From Toxoplasma gondii ME49 (lineage: Eukaryota > Apicomplexa > Conoidasida > Eucoccidiorida > Sarcocystidae), in NCBI RefSeq assembly GCF_000006565.2, contig NC_031475.1, positions 1,633,535-1,697,534 of the forward strand: a DNA stretch of 64,000 nucleotides. Reading direction: 5' to 3'. The position numbers were made by a program, and so were the translations under genes. Positions 12,291-23,648 of the stretch are shown one piece after another. Under the pieces are notes generated by a model that worked only from the letters and a program-made list of their open reading frames with translations, was not told where the DNA came from and ran no database searches. Position 1 is the first letter of the stretch; each line of letters begins with the position of its first letter.

Positions 12291-14674
12291 ATGGTGCTAT
12301 GTTGCTCGCGAGGTGCGAAACACGTAGGAGAGGATGTTTGGAGCGATCTTGGCAACGCTGCGTACACAGGCAATTTGCCTCGCATGATACAGCAACTGAG
12401 CAACGGCGGCGATGTCACCGCAGCAGATGCGGTAGGTTCCCCGCGGATTATCTGCACGGGTTCACCCCGTTATATAATTGACAAAGACGCTTCATGGTGT
12501 ACATACAGCGGAACGGAGGCGCTTGCTTAACACGGGAGAGGCTCACGAATGACACGGTTTTGCATCTTGCGCTGTCGATGGAACAGCCTCTTCGAAATAG
12601 GGACCGTTCTCTGTATGACAACCAAGTCCGGATTAGGTGTGTTACGGTGTCTTTTTCCTCAGAATGGTTTCACTCCAATTCATCGTGCAGCACAGTCGGG
12701 GAACTTCGAGGCAGTGCAGCTCCTCTTAAAATGTGGCGCTGACGCCCGTTGTTCAGCAACGGTGAGATGATTTCGAGGTGACCCCCACGATGTTGCGATG
12801 CAGTCTTTCGAGTTAACAAACACAGTCAAGTAAATTGTGCAAATAGTGACACAAGCATCTCTATTTCATAAGTGTTGCGTAGGGCTAACTGTTTTGCCGT
12901 AGAAAAGGCAACTATGGCGGTGGCAGTAGGAGCATGTTGCGTGGCATCCATCTCGTTCCACATCTGCACGCGTACGTTGAGTGCGTGATGGGATGTGCCT
13001 GTTTGCGCATCTGTAAAGCTTTATTGAGTTATCGTGACGATATTCTGTGCTCCGTATCTTCGCTTCGAAAATGTAAGCGGTGGCAAACCAGTGAATTTGG
13101 CAATTATGAATCCATGGATTAGCAAAAGCGATGATCTGGGAAATTTACCCACCGTAGTTGTGCGTCGTCAGGATGCATGAACCCACTACTAAGTAGCAAC
13201 GTCTTAACGAGAGGATCTGCTGCACGTACGCTGTAAATAATGTAGCACGCGGTATCGTGTTCGCGTGTTCCCTTGTCCTACGACTGAATCAACAGATGTG
13301 CCGGCATCGTTCAAAGGCGGGCTCTTGTTTGTCGTGTCCGTCTGTATTTAGAATGGAGAGACGCCTCTTCACATTGCTGCTTTCCACAGAAACGCAAAAA
13401 CTGTCAAGCTCCTGCTGGAGACGGACGCGAAGGCGGACGTCAACAAGCAAAATACGGATGTCAGTCGCCTTTCCTAGGCTAGTGGGGACAGCGCGAGCGT
13501 GCTGACCGTCTCCTGAATCACCTTTAGTATTTTTTTGAGTAATGCTCAGTTGTCGGTTTTCACTGTGGACTCGCGAGAGTCGCGAAATGACCAAATGGGA
13601 CAGTTCCGATTCTGAACGCGAGGTATAATACAGTTAGTAAAGAGGAGAAAGGAACGACGGGACATGTGTACGAAAGGCGATGGAGGAAGTAGCATCTCGG
13701 CAAATGACTTATTTAACATATGCTAACCGTACTGTTGAGGGGTTAACTGGACCATATTGTTCGAGCATATTAGTAGAACGGCAATCGTTTCACTTTGGTG
13801 CATTCATTTGGTGGCTTAAATCCAGCCGAGCTTGTCAACATGTGCTTCATCTTCTAGAGATATGAACATACATATACACACATTTGTGTCATTGTCGCTT
13901 TATTTGTTGTGTTCGAGCGGTAGATGGCGGACCCTGTGTTCCCGTTATGTCCGTTTTGTCATCGAGAATCTGTGGTTCTCTCTCGGTGTGTCTACAGCAC
14001 GGCATGACGCCGCTGCATGTTGCAGTCTACAGGGGTTGCCCCGAAATTGTCGACCTCCTTTTGGCAGCCGGTGCAAATCCCGATATCACTGCAAAGGTAT
14101 GTCTGCCGTACTCGTGACACAGCTTATGCGACAGCAACCCTCTCAGTGAAGTTTCGAAAAAGAATGCCGCCACGGATTACGGGCAGTCTACATCAGAAGA
14201 AATAGGTTGAAAGCCGAATATACGGTTTCCTTGCCAGGGAAAGTGCACCGGTAGACACAACAATGGCTAAACACGGAGGAAATATTTCATGGTTTGCTCA
14301 TATTCCTATGAATATTCAGTTCATGGGGATGCCGGTGGCTAACATAGCGCCGCTGGACACCCAGCATTGGTAATGACTACCACTTCAAAGCAAACATGTA
14401 TTGCGGGAGGACAATCAAATTCAACACTTTTAGCTTTACCGTGATAGCCGTGCAGGTGGCAAAACCAGCATAGGTTCTGCGTCTTGTAACTGTCCGGATA
14501 ACCGAGGCTTTAGCGAATGTTAAGTTTTTGCTTTCTGTGATGTCTTCTGCACAGGGCCAGACGACCCTGAACTTAGCGGAATTTGGGAATTCACAAGAGT
14601 TGCAAGGACGCTCTTCACCCTCCGCCAAACACCACGATACTCTTCTTCTGCTTCAGAATCGACTCAAGTCTTGA
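12291..14674 (+). CDS. Small ankyrin-repeat protein, 5 exons, 188 aa
   Basis: Exons 12291-12431, 12663-12761, 13352-13459, 13998-14096 and 14555-14674 are all phase 0 and sum to 189 codons. Exons 2, 3 and 4 each encode one ankyrin repeat with the classic TPxHxAA start and LLL helix: NGFTPIHRAAQSGN, NGETPLHIAAFHRN and HGMTPLHVAVYRGC. Exon 1 (WSDLGNAAYTGNL) and exon 5 (GQTTLNLAEFGNS) look like capping half-repeats, so the whole protein is probably one short ankyrin stack working as a protein-binding adaptor. There is no signal peptide, membrane segment or extra domain. The partner is unknown. An in-frame ATG at 12276 would add five residues (MPSKK). The exon-per-repeat layout with symmetrical introns suggests growth by exon duplication. 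Confidence 0.85.
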
Positions 14675-15404
14675 ACCATGTGATTTCAGAGAGCTTGAAT
14701 CGAACGCGACAAAAAGTACACATTCACCCTTGGGCGCATCTGTTGGGGAAAGGATAGCGCTTCAGTGTGGGACGTGCAAACGCGGGTTTTGCAGAGTTTA
14801 TCCCGACTTGTGGACGGTGCCTTGTGCGCAATGCCCCGGCGGGGGTGCAGCCACCACTGAGTCGTCTTGTTTCCCGCGGTGTTCTTGTTCTGTCGGCAAT
14901 TCATGCAACCGCTGCAATGGAACCCCGTAACAATGTACTTTTTTGTTTTACGATCACGTGTTCGTAGAACACGTCTCTTACCACGTTAACTCTCACGCCC
15001 GACACGTGTAGCAGCACCACTAGATCTGGCTCGACTGTCGATACCGAGCAAGCTGAACCTGCAACAAGCTTACGTTTAACGTCGATTGGGGAAGCACTTT
15101 GAATTGGTGAATTCGGCTCTTTGGCGACGTTTGTTTCGAGTTATTAGGGAGGATAGCCATTCTGTCTGGTGGCTTCTAGTGAAGCCTAAAAGGCGGGATA
15201 CGCGTTGCTACACAGCAACCGGTGTTTGCCCACGAGCAGCCCTCGTGCAGAGCACTCTATCCCAAGCCATTCCTTGGCAGTAATACACTCGTCACTCTCT
15301 TCAGGCTCAGAGAAAAGCGTAAGTCCTTGATGTACCCCTGTTACGATACCCTCGGCGTTCCATTTAGTAGTTCCAGCGTAGACGCATTGTACGATGGCAC
15401 CAGC
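14675..15404. other. Convergent spacer between ankyrin gene and H2A.X
   Basis: The two genes converge here, so this stretch holds both 3' UTRs. No coding, RNA or repeat signal is visible. Confidence 0.5.
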
Positions 15405-15812
15405 TTAGAACTCCTGGGACACACCATGCTTGCCCTTGGACTTTGAGTGCTTGGGCAGCAGAACGGCATGCACATGGGGCATCACTCCTCCGTTTGCAAT
15501 CGTGACCCCTCCAAGGAACTTGCTCAGTTCTTCATCGTTGCGCACAGCGAGTTGGATGTGGCGGGGGATGATTCTCGTCTTCTTGTGGTCACGTGCCGCG
15601 TTCCCCGCCAACTCGAGAATCTCGGCGCAAAGGTACTCCAGCACCGCAGCGAGGTACACGGGCGCGCCAACGCCAACGCGTTTCGCATAACGTCCCTTCT
15701 TCAGGTATCTTCCAATTCGGGACACGGGAAACTGCAGACCAGCCTTGGCCGAGCGCGACACTTTCTTGCCGCTGCTGGTCTTCTTACGACCTCCTGCACC
15801 TTTGGCGGACAT
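15405..15812 (-). CDS. H2AX: Histone H2A.X, 135 aa, single exon
   Basis: Complete H2A fold: an N-tail rich in Lys/Ser, the conserved [14 protein letters not shown] block, the helix [20 protein letters not shown], then [16 protein letters not shown] and the docking segment. The protein ends in SQEF, the SQ(E/D)-hydrophobic motif phosphorylated by ATM-like kinases at DNA breaks. That tail defines H2A.X and separates it from canonical H2A and H2A.Z, so it acts in chromatin and in the DNA-damage response. The frame is open 52 codons further upstream, but the start at 15812 (MSAKGAG) gives a normal H2A length and tail. The coding region has no intron, as expected for a histone. Confidence 0.97.
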   Translation of the reverse strand: MSAKGAGGRKKTSSGKKVSRSAKAGLQFPVSRIGRYLKKGRYAKRVGVGAPVYLAAVLEYLCAEILELAGNAARDHKKTRIIPRHIQLAVRNDEELSKFLGGVTIANGGVMPHVHAVLLPKHSKSKGKHGVSQEF

Positions 15813-15888
15813 TTTGATTGCGTGGAACTGGACACACCGGGTGAAATTTGAGTGTACACACGAGAAAACTCGCAGTTGTGCGAAAAAT

Positions 15889-15895
15889 TCGCGTC
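15889..15895 (-). promoter_or_regulatory. WGAGACG promoter motif upstream of H2A.X
   Basis: The minus strand reads AGAGACG about 80 bases upstream of the H2A.X start codon. WGAGACG is a known cis-element in Toxoplasma promoters. A seven-base motif can occur by chance, so only position and strand support the call. Confidence 0.35.
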
Positions 15896-18800
15896 TCTGG
15901 TGGTATTGGATCTCGAATTCGAGAACGCACTCGGACTCAGCTCTGAAAGAGAATATTTGAAGCTGCACTGATTTCGCCTTCTACACGATCGGGAACGTTG
16001 GCCGCGACCTGGCGGTGGAGCCACCGGTGGTTGTGTCTGGAAATCGACCCTGGTTTGGAGGGGTGGGAAAAAAGAAGCGACCCGCGTGTTACGCCAGAAT
16101 GCACACTTGTGGGCGTCGCTTGATAAGTACGGCAAGTGCCCTCGAAACTATCAACGTTTCTGCAGTTTTGAGCAAAGAGAGACAAATCCGGTGTACCGAG
16201 TTCCGCGTCTTTCGATACCGCTGTCTTACGAAGTGCATAGGGAGGATGCCCGTTCCCGAGGCTTCTCTTCCGACGAAACTGAAGCACGGCACAGCAATCG
16301 CAAATGTTGAGCGGTGTGTGCAGTTGAATTGTCGCTGATTTTGGGCGGCAAACGTTGAGAGTGGCGAAGAGTTCGCCGAGAGTCATCATCTGACGTTGAC
16401 TCCAACAGTCATTTGCGTCATGTGAGGATGGGTTGACAGTGGTTCCTGGGGAAAATTGGCGAAGGTGTGTTGTGCAGGCAGTTGGGGCATAGAAATACTT
16501 CACTATAGGGTCCCAGACAGTTATAATGCAAACTGGTTTGACGGTAGCCAACTCGATTTCATCAGTTCACCCTTAGTTCTTGTTTGATCGTATGCACAGC
16601 CAGAGGCCGCAACCCAAATTTGCACCCGTGGGCATGCGCGAGAACTCTGAATTTTGAAGACACACTGAAGGCAATCCGATGAGTGCCACGTTGTCCTCCC
16701 TAAATCAGGAACAGGGTCGTTTCATTGTCACGCAGTGAGGGCACATCGCGTCTGTGACAGCTGCATGTGCGTCATTCGTTTCGTTGGAAAGCATTTGCCG
16801 GATGATTCCAGCCGATGTGCACCGCAGGTCAACAACTTCGCTGGATGAGAGATGGCGTAACCTGTGACGCGAACGCCACGACATTCGAACTACAGCACCC
16901 TAAGAATTCCCGGATGAGTGCCATGACACAGAAAAGTGTTAAGGCAAGTACGCGGCTTTTGCCATTCCGTAAAGCTATCCTTGTTCAAAGCGTTCAGCTA
17001 CTCTGTACGAAGGAAAATCGTGCTCCTGCTCAAACGAAATGTCGGCTCAAGCTATCCTCCTCAGGTCGGCTCTGTGTCCACTTCGGGGGCGTCGCCCAGC
17101 TTGGAAAACGGGACGTTCAGTTCCACAGATACTGCTCGTTCCTACCCACGTATGGTGTTTGGACAGAGAAAGAAGTGTAGTTCACACAATGTATCTTTCG
17201 ATCCTCTGATCGGCTATCTGTCGCACTCATCTGGTAGTTCCCTGGCGTCTACTGGGTCGACTCGGAGTCGCAGCCAGATGGGAAGCAGGAGTTTCAGAAT
17301 GGTTTACTGATTAGAAGTCGAGGTCCAACCTGTAAGAAGATAGGAAAGCTAAAATGTGCTCATGCTGGCTGCCGAAGGTGGCGAGTCTCTAACACTATAA
17401 TACAGCAAAGGAGAAGTATGACACGGCAAATGTACAAATGTTTAACGCAAAGGGAGTTGCGGTTCGATATTTTTTAAAAGCAAGAACAGGGTAGCTGACT
17501 GCTCGTGAGGCGGGTGCAACCGAACTCGATCAGCCAAGAAAGCTGCACTGTTTGTCATCTCTGAAAGGTGGGTGTTCCTGTCTTCGGCCCACCTACCCAC
17601 TGGAGACAGTGCCGCAATGTGCCAACTTTTCAGAAAAAAGGAGACAGGCCTGTCTTGAACGACGTTGCTGCGTTCTGGCGCAGAAGCTTCCCATGCGGTA
17701 GAGCCGGGACATCGGCGGCAGGAAGGGGCAATAATGGGGCAATGTTACATCGTACACCTTTAGTTCGAACGAAGTGTGGTGCGGTTCCAGAACGACTTCC
17801 GCTCAAAGGCACACGCGCCCCTGATAGTGCGATGTGCGCTTCATCACTGATTGTGATGCTTCGCATGGTTACAAAGCTAGGAAACGATAACCTACCTCGT
17901 GGATATCCCTAACAGAGTCGACGCCGTTCGTAAGCCGTTTCAACGTTTGTCACCATGTAGAAAATGGGTTCCACCACATGCATGACCTATGTGATGCCCA
18001 ACAGGCCACCAACGCTCACGGAATCATAAGGCTCTCCACTAAGTTGGGGTGCTCTTTGGCAAGAAGCCTGGACATATCCAAAAACGGTCCCAGTGTCATT
18101 TTGAGGACCGTTATGAGAATAGGCGCTGCCCCAGAACTCTGCTGCTGCTTTGCTCATGAGTCGGGCACGAAAAACAGGTGAAAATATACGAAGTATCGAT
18201 AAATTTGCACGGACAACCTTATAGACCCGCATGAAGAACTCTTGGAATGGCGGCCAACTTCATACTCAAGGTGGCACGTTTCTCCTCGGGTCCGGTTGTA
18301 CGCAACAGCCTGTTTGACACAATGAGTATATATCGGACCGGGTTCCCACTTTTCCCAGTCTGAGAGGAAGGAAAATGTGAGGTATTCACTACAGCGAAGA
18401 ACACGCAGATGCTCCTCAGCCGTTCGCTGCAATACCAACGTCGATATCAAGATAGCACGCCCACTGGTATTTGCAGTTGGTAACAACTGGATTAAAAGCG
18501 ATGCTTGTGACGCAGAAAAGCCTTTCTTCATCACCCGCACATGCCACCTTCTAGGATGCTCTATCCGGGTGACAGCTGGCCTCACTAATCCCTCTCTCTC
18601 TCATACTGTTGAGTGTAGCGAATCAGGAGTTAATAATTTAGACAGCACTACTCTACAAATGGGTCTTGAGGGGCGGCTCCTGTGGAATATGGGACGCAGA
18701 AGTCTACCGAACACTCTAAATGGTTGTTTCTAGTTAGCTCATATACCAGCATGTCGAGCCTCGGTGGTTTGTCTGCCCTAGTGGAGAGACCTAACACAAA

Positions 18801-19039
18801 GCGTCTGTGTTTCGCTGCATATATAATATTTTCGGTCTTTTTTCCTAGAATGGTGTCCTTCTGTTCAGTTTTTTAGACAGGAGCTTTCAACATCTCCGGT
18901 CTTTCCTCGTTATAAGGTTTCCCTGCTAGTTGAGATTTTTAAACACAGGGGCGCCCTCTCCGCTGCTGTATCATTTCAAGAGAACAGTAAATAGCCCGCC
19001 TGAGGGTTTCCCCGCTCCCGAAAATTCTCAGAGGAAAGG

Positions 19040-19047
19040 CGCATGCA
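19040..19047 (+). promoter_or_regulatory. TRP-2-like element (CGCATGCA) upstream of RPL7A
   Basis: CGCATGCA fits the (T/C)GCATGC(G/A) element described for Toxoplasma ribosomal-protein promoters. It lies about 340 bases upstream of the proposed RPL7A start codon. GCATGC is also a core recognised by ApiAP2 factors. Short motif, so modest confidence. Confidence 0.35.
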
Positions 19048-19385
19048 GCCAATCGTGACGCAAAGTAAATCGAGACGCCTTTGCGCCTAAGCCCTACTCG
19101 GACGAAATAATTCTCGACGGCTGCACATGCAACAGAGTATTTTCCGCTGAGGGGCTGCGCCGAAAACGCGGGGGTTCTGTGGGGGGGGAGACTGCGGCAG
19201 GGAGACCATCGGACTGGTGCGGCTGCGCTGTTCAGCCGCGTTGATAAAATCCCCATTTAACGCGTTCTCCTTTCCCTTTCTGGAGGTCCCTTCCCTTCTT
19301 GTGCGTCTTGTTCCGGCGGTCGCAGGCCGCCAGTTTTTCTCCACTCAAACCAGAGAGGGAACGCAGGAAGAGAGACTTCATCAAA

Positions 19386-22271
19386 ATGGTACGCGCTCCG
19401 GGGGCACCACATTCTGCCGTTTTTCCCCTCACATGCTGACTGTGTAACTGTGTCGTTGCGCTGGAGAAAGCCCGTTTGATTGGCAGTTATGCCGGCAGAG
19501 AAATTAAGACAACAGTGGAGCAGTCAATGCCTGCCTTGATATCTCTTTTCTGGGCCGGTTTTTGCTGCAGTTGTGGCTTCCGGGTTCGCGCATGTTGTCT
19601 CCAACACTGGAATCCCCCACGTGTTTCGCTCCGTTTTTGATAAGGGAGAAACACTTGTTTTGATGGGCCTACTCCAATGGTTATGGGAGCGTTTAACATG
19701 CTTTAAAAAGCTTGTTTGGTGATTTTGCATGTCCGTTGTTTTTGTCGGCGTGGGGGGCGAGGTGGAGAGACCCTCAGCGACTGGCCGGCACAGTCTCCCG
19801 AAGTCGTGGGCTGCGGCTACACGGCCAGATCTTGGTGAAAGCGGAGCTTGCAGATATACTGGGGATTCACGATATCCGTTTTCTTGTTTAGGCACTTACC
19901 GCAAAACTGCCGCGCATGTTATACGCAAAGAATCACACGTCTCTGCAGTTTCAAGAGCATGCGTCACATTGACACATGCAGCCGGTTCCCCGGGATCTGT
20001 GCTCTCTTGACACTGGATCATCGTATTGTTTCTCCACTTAGGTGACATGTTTGTTGTGCTCAGAACTGCTGAGGAGGGAGTAGAGTGACCGTTATCCGTG
20101 TGCGTGTTTACAACAGGTAGCGGCTGCATCCGCCCAAAATGTTCAAGTGGGGCAATGCGGGGTGCGGTGCTCTCGCAGACTGGGAGGGGAAACCTGATTT
20201 GTTTTGCGGAAGGTGCATGATACACTGTTTCGTGGGCTGTGTAGTCTTCGGAGTCCTTGGCTTGTGTCCACCTCAGCTTCACGGTGACGTGCAGGGTTAC
20301 ACAAGTCGGGAAGCGTGTGTGTCACGCTGGGCATGCGAACTGTGGCAGGCGGCGATCGCGCTGTATGTACCCGTGATACGTCTCTGTGCACCTTCGTCTT
20401 CAGGCGTCCATGAAGAAGGGATCGGCTGCCGCCAAGGGTAGCAGCGGAGGGAAGAAGAAGCTGCCAGCGGCGCCCTTGGCCGGCAAGTCTGGCAAGAAGG
20501 TCCAGAAGTCTCCGATCTTCGCTAAGACGCCGAGAAGCTTCCGTGTTGGTGGAAACATCCAGCCGAGACGCGACCTCAGCCGGTGAGTTCTGCTTCCAGG
20601 CCTCCTTTGGCAGCATATATCGGGAGCGCGTCACGGGCGCGGTCCACCGATCGACACACATGTCGTTCATGCTGCGCAGTTATTTTTTTTTCACACGTTT
20701 TCGGGAACGTGTTGTTTACAAGCTCCATTCCTGCTTTATGTGGTGAATACATTCGCTGGATGCTCGAGCGACCCCGTAACTTGTCAGCTGGAGACCGTCC
20801 GAGGTCTTTCACGTTTTGTCAGTTTGGACGAGTTTGGTGTAGAGGTCTTTTTTTTCTGAAAAAAGACCAACAACGCCACCGACGTGTCTCTGTCTGCAGA
20901 TTCGTCAAGTGGCCGAAGTACATTCTGCTCCAACGGCAGCGCAGAGTGCTGATGCAGCGCCTGAAGGTCCCCCCTGCGATCAACCAGTTCACACACACTC
21001 TGGACAAGAACCAGACCTCTCAGCTCATGCGTCTGCTCGCCAAGTACAAGCCTGAGACTCGCGCTGAGAAGAAGCAGCGTCTTCTGCAGGAGGCCGAGAG
21101 ACAGAGTGCTGGCGGTGCTGCTGGTGGAAAGAAGCCCGTCATGATCAAATACGGTATCAACCATGTGACAGATCTGATTGAGATCAAGAAGGCGAAACTT
21201 GTTGTCATCGCGCACGACGTCACCCCCGTCGAGCTTGTCTGCTTTATCCCCCAGCTTTGCCGCAAGAAGGAGGTGAGAGGAATAAAACCAGGCTGGACTG
21301 AGCACCACGTTCACAAAAGGAGGCATCCTAAACATACTAGACGGCCTTCGTCACATTGACGAGTGGCGTAAGCAAGTGAAAATCGACTGCGTCCCGTACA
21401 CGATAGGAAATGCGGCTCGAAGTGTCACGTTCACCATGAAGAGAGCGAGAGTGTGTTCTCGGCCGTCGATAGAATCTTCTGCCCGTCGGTGTTTTATCTT
21501 CTGTCTCGCAGGTGCCGTACTGCATCGTCAAGGGCAAGAGCAGACTCGGACAATTGGTCCACCAGAAGAACTGCCCTGTGCTCGCCATTGATAACGTCAG
21601 AAAGGAGGTAGGAGGAGGATTCGTTTTTCGCCTGGCCGCGTTAGAATGTGTTGACATTTGAACCTACATGCTGGGAAGCGTTGAGTAGTTATATATCTTC
21701 GAGTCTGAGAAACTGCGTGTCCCGAACCAGTTTGTGGAGGTTTCTGATACGTGTTGGGAAAAGCGGAGCCTTTGATGATCCTACCTTGACGCACGACTGG
21801 CGACTGCTGTTGCCAGCCATGGGTGAACGTTATTTGTCTTCAAAGTTCACTGAGGCTCTTTCCAAAAAATCTTGTGTGTGCACATTTTCGCTTGGATATT
21901 TAGTTGCTGTGAACTCATGTTTTTTACTGGGGCACTTGTTGCTCTGGCTTTAACACTTTTTCGGGCCTCGAGTCAGTACTCACTTCTTTTTAGTTGGGGG
22001 AACCGGCTTGCTCCGTGGCGAGGGAATCCGAGTCGTTATTGGGGAGCACCAAATGGATATCGTACTCTGTATTATGGACTGTGACTCGCAGGACCAAGCC
22101 GAGTTGGAGGCACAGTGCAAGATCTACCGCGCTATGTTCAACGACAACTCCGAAGTCCGCAGACGCTGGGGCGGTGGCATCAACGGCATCAAGTCGCAGC
22201 ACGCCCAGCAGAAGAAGGAGAAGCTGATCAACATTGAGTTGAAGAAGAAGATGGGTCTTCAGCTTGCTTGA
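19386..22271 (+). CDS. RPL7A: 60S ribosomal protein eL8 (L7a), 5 exons, 276 aa
   Basis: Exons: 19386-19388 (the ATG alone), 20404-20582, 20900-21272, 21512-21607, 22092-22271; total 277 codons with stop. Every junction keeps phase (AGC CG|A TTC gives Arg-Phe, for example). The body matches eL8: [17 protein letters not shown], the L7Ae-type RNA-binding domain with [18 protein letters not shown] and [19 protein letters not shown], then the C-terminal [14 protein letters not shown] block. The protein binds 25S rRNA in the large subunit. Splitting the ATG from the rest by a 1-kb first intron is common for ribosomal-protein genes; exon 2 begins GCG TCC ATG, so the first residues should be MASMKKG. 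The alternative is that the second ATG (20410) is the start and exon 1 is untranslated. The last intron carries a candidate box C/D snoRNA. Confidence 0.94.
21765..21859 (+). ncRNA. Candidate box C/D snoRNA in RPL7A intron 4
   Basis: A 6-bp terminal stem (GGAGCC at 21765 with GGCTCT at 21854, one G-U pair) encloses a C box UGAUGA at 21773-21778 and a D box CUGA at 21850-21853. Just before the D box sits CTTCAAAGTTC, complementary over 11 bases to GAACTTTGAAG, a conserved large-subunit rRNA segment near the region targeted by U24. Vertebrate U24 and U36 are also hosted in RPL7A introns, so the host fits. Internal C'/D' boxes are not clear. Predicted role: 2'-O-methylation guide, released from the spliced intron. 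The rRNA match was made from memory, not computed. Confidence 0.68.
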
Positions 22272-22765
22272 GGACGGTTTGTTCTTGCGCGTGAATCTGC
22301 TCTGTGTTGACATGTCAGAAGGAAGGGGGTCTCGGCTGAACGGGGTTGTCGGCGTGCAGAGCAGCTTGTGTGGTATGCCTTCACTTCCTCGGTGCGAACA
22401 GCAGCTGAGACCTTTGTTAGACTGTCTCTTGCTTCTGTGAATTCAAGGTGACTTCGCTCGAAGGCAGTCTACAAACAGGATTGCCGACTGATGATCATGT
22501 GGTGCTGCTGTCGAATGTTCGTCCGAACTCCGTCCAGCCCACTCGTCCACCGACAATAATGTCGGCCACTTGAGAGCGTGTTTCAGGTTCAGTTTCCAGA
22601 AAACTTTGTCACTGATAGCACACAGAAGATACCGAGGTGAGGTCCGTTGTTGGAGCACAGTGAAGCCAGTTGTTAACGGAGTCAGATTCAGTTGCAATTG
22701 CCACCCGTCGTCACATTTTTGCTAATTTGAAGGGATGTCCAATCGTCTGCAGCCACTGGACATTG
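22272..22765. other. RPL7A 3' flank
   Basis: Presumed RPL7A 3' UTR followed by spacer leading into the duplicated block. A TGATGAT stretch bracketed by GCCGAC and GTCGGC near 22484-22565 resembles a snoRNA stem but lacks a D box. No coding region. Confidence 0.4.
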
Positions 22766-23541
22766 TCTCGCTGCTACTTGCCACAGAGTCAGCTCGGCAT
22801 CACCAACCGAGGTTAGACTCTGCCATTTGCAGCGTATACTGCAATGGCGTTCGCCGTTCGACCGGATAGGAACCGCCTCACGAGTTCGATTTGGTGAGGG
22901 AGGCGGGCTGACAACGTGTCGGCATCGAAGCACTAATGTTGTCCATATTTGGTCCATCTCGTTGCAAATGATTTCGTGTGTTTTAGACGTTCGAGCGTTG
23001 GACGATGCCATAAGGAAGCATTGGACAACGCGGTGTCCTGCGATAGTGAAAGGCGTCTAACGTGATTCTCTTGTTGGCTTGGCTTGTAATGTAGTGAACG
23101 GTTGCATTTTTCGTGAAGTCAGGTGTCTTTAGTCACAGGTCGATGGAGCTTGATGATGATTATTTATTCCGTGTTTCACCTGAGCACAAAGTGATGTGCA
23201 AACAGTTTGTATTCCCTGACAGCTCCGTTGGACGCAGTTTTCGGAAGATGAGGACCGCTTCCACATTGTGGCACGCAAGCAATGAGGAAGCAACCGCACA
23301 TCTGTGCACCTGAGTCTGAGTGACGAAACCCAGGAGACCTGAACTGAGGCTTGCAATGCAACTCAAGCGTGCTATGTGGGTGTGGAAGTGTCCCAGAGAC
23401 ACCTCAACAGTTGTGTTTTGTGCCATAATGTTGCGGTACGTCCGTTTTACACAGCGACGTGGTGGTTAGCGTATCGTCATCTTTCATAGTGTTGACTGGA
23501 GTTAGGCTTCCGTGGCTAATACTCGGCAACGGGGCCAGATC
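22766..23541 (+). repeat. 776-bp direct repeat, copy 1
   Basis: This block recurs 883 bases downstream at 23649-24424 with no difference found by eye. The copies are separated by 107 bases of unrelated sequence. Neither copy has a convincing protein-coding frame: the longest open frames (88-107 codons) match nothing and lie on both strands. The block opens with strong hairpins and contains a box C/D snoRNA candidate. Strand is given as that of the snoRNA. Confidence 0.95.
23145..23226 (+). ncRNA. Box C/D snoRNA candidate, copy 1
   Basis: All four boxes are present in order and correctly spaced: terminal stem GGAGCT (23145-23150), C box UGAUGA (23151-23156), D' box CUGA, C' box GUGAUGU, D box CUGA (23216-23219), closing stem AGCTCC (23221-23226). 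A short hairpin (GCACA/TGTGC) joins D' and C'. Upstream of D' is TCCGTGTTTCA, an 11-base perfect complement to TGAAACACGGA, a universally conserved 25S/28S rRNA segment methylated in yeast and animals (the U18 target region). Predicted role: 2'-O-methylation guide for the large-subunit rRNA. The base before UGAUGA is U rather than a purine. The guide before the D box has no target I can name. Confidence 0.8.
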
Positions 23542-23648
23542 GAGCAATTTTCGTGCAATGCCTGTTTGACATGAAGAGGCAGTCCCACGGCAATGATTTA
23601 TATAATGTGGGAAACCGGCTGATAGAGTACCGACACGGGAACATTGTA

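Larger units (their letters stand above)
15813..19385. other. Divergent spacer between H2A.X and RPL7A
   Basis: About 3.6 kb between two genes that point away from each other, so both promoters should lie inside. No further coding region or RNA gene could be recognised. Open frames near 16-17 kb and 18.4 kb lack any family signature. Confidence 0.5.

Noticed and set aside
22484..22565. Third C/D snoRNA in the RPL7A 3' flank
   Set aside because: There is a TGATGAT after a GCCGAC/GTCGGC stem, but no CUGA before the closing strand.
23113..23313. 66-codon frame repeated in both duplicated blocks (also 23996-24196)
   Set aside because: It overlaps the snoRNA candidate, has no similarity, and is identical in both copies simply because the DNA is duplicated.
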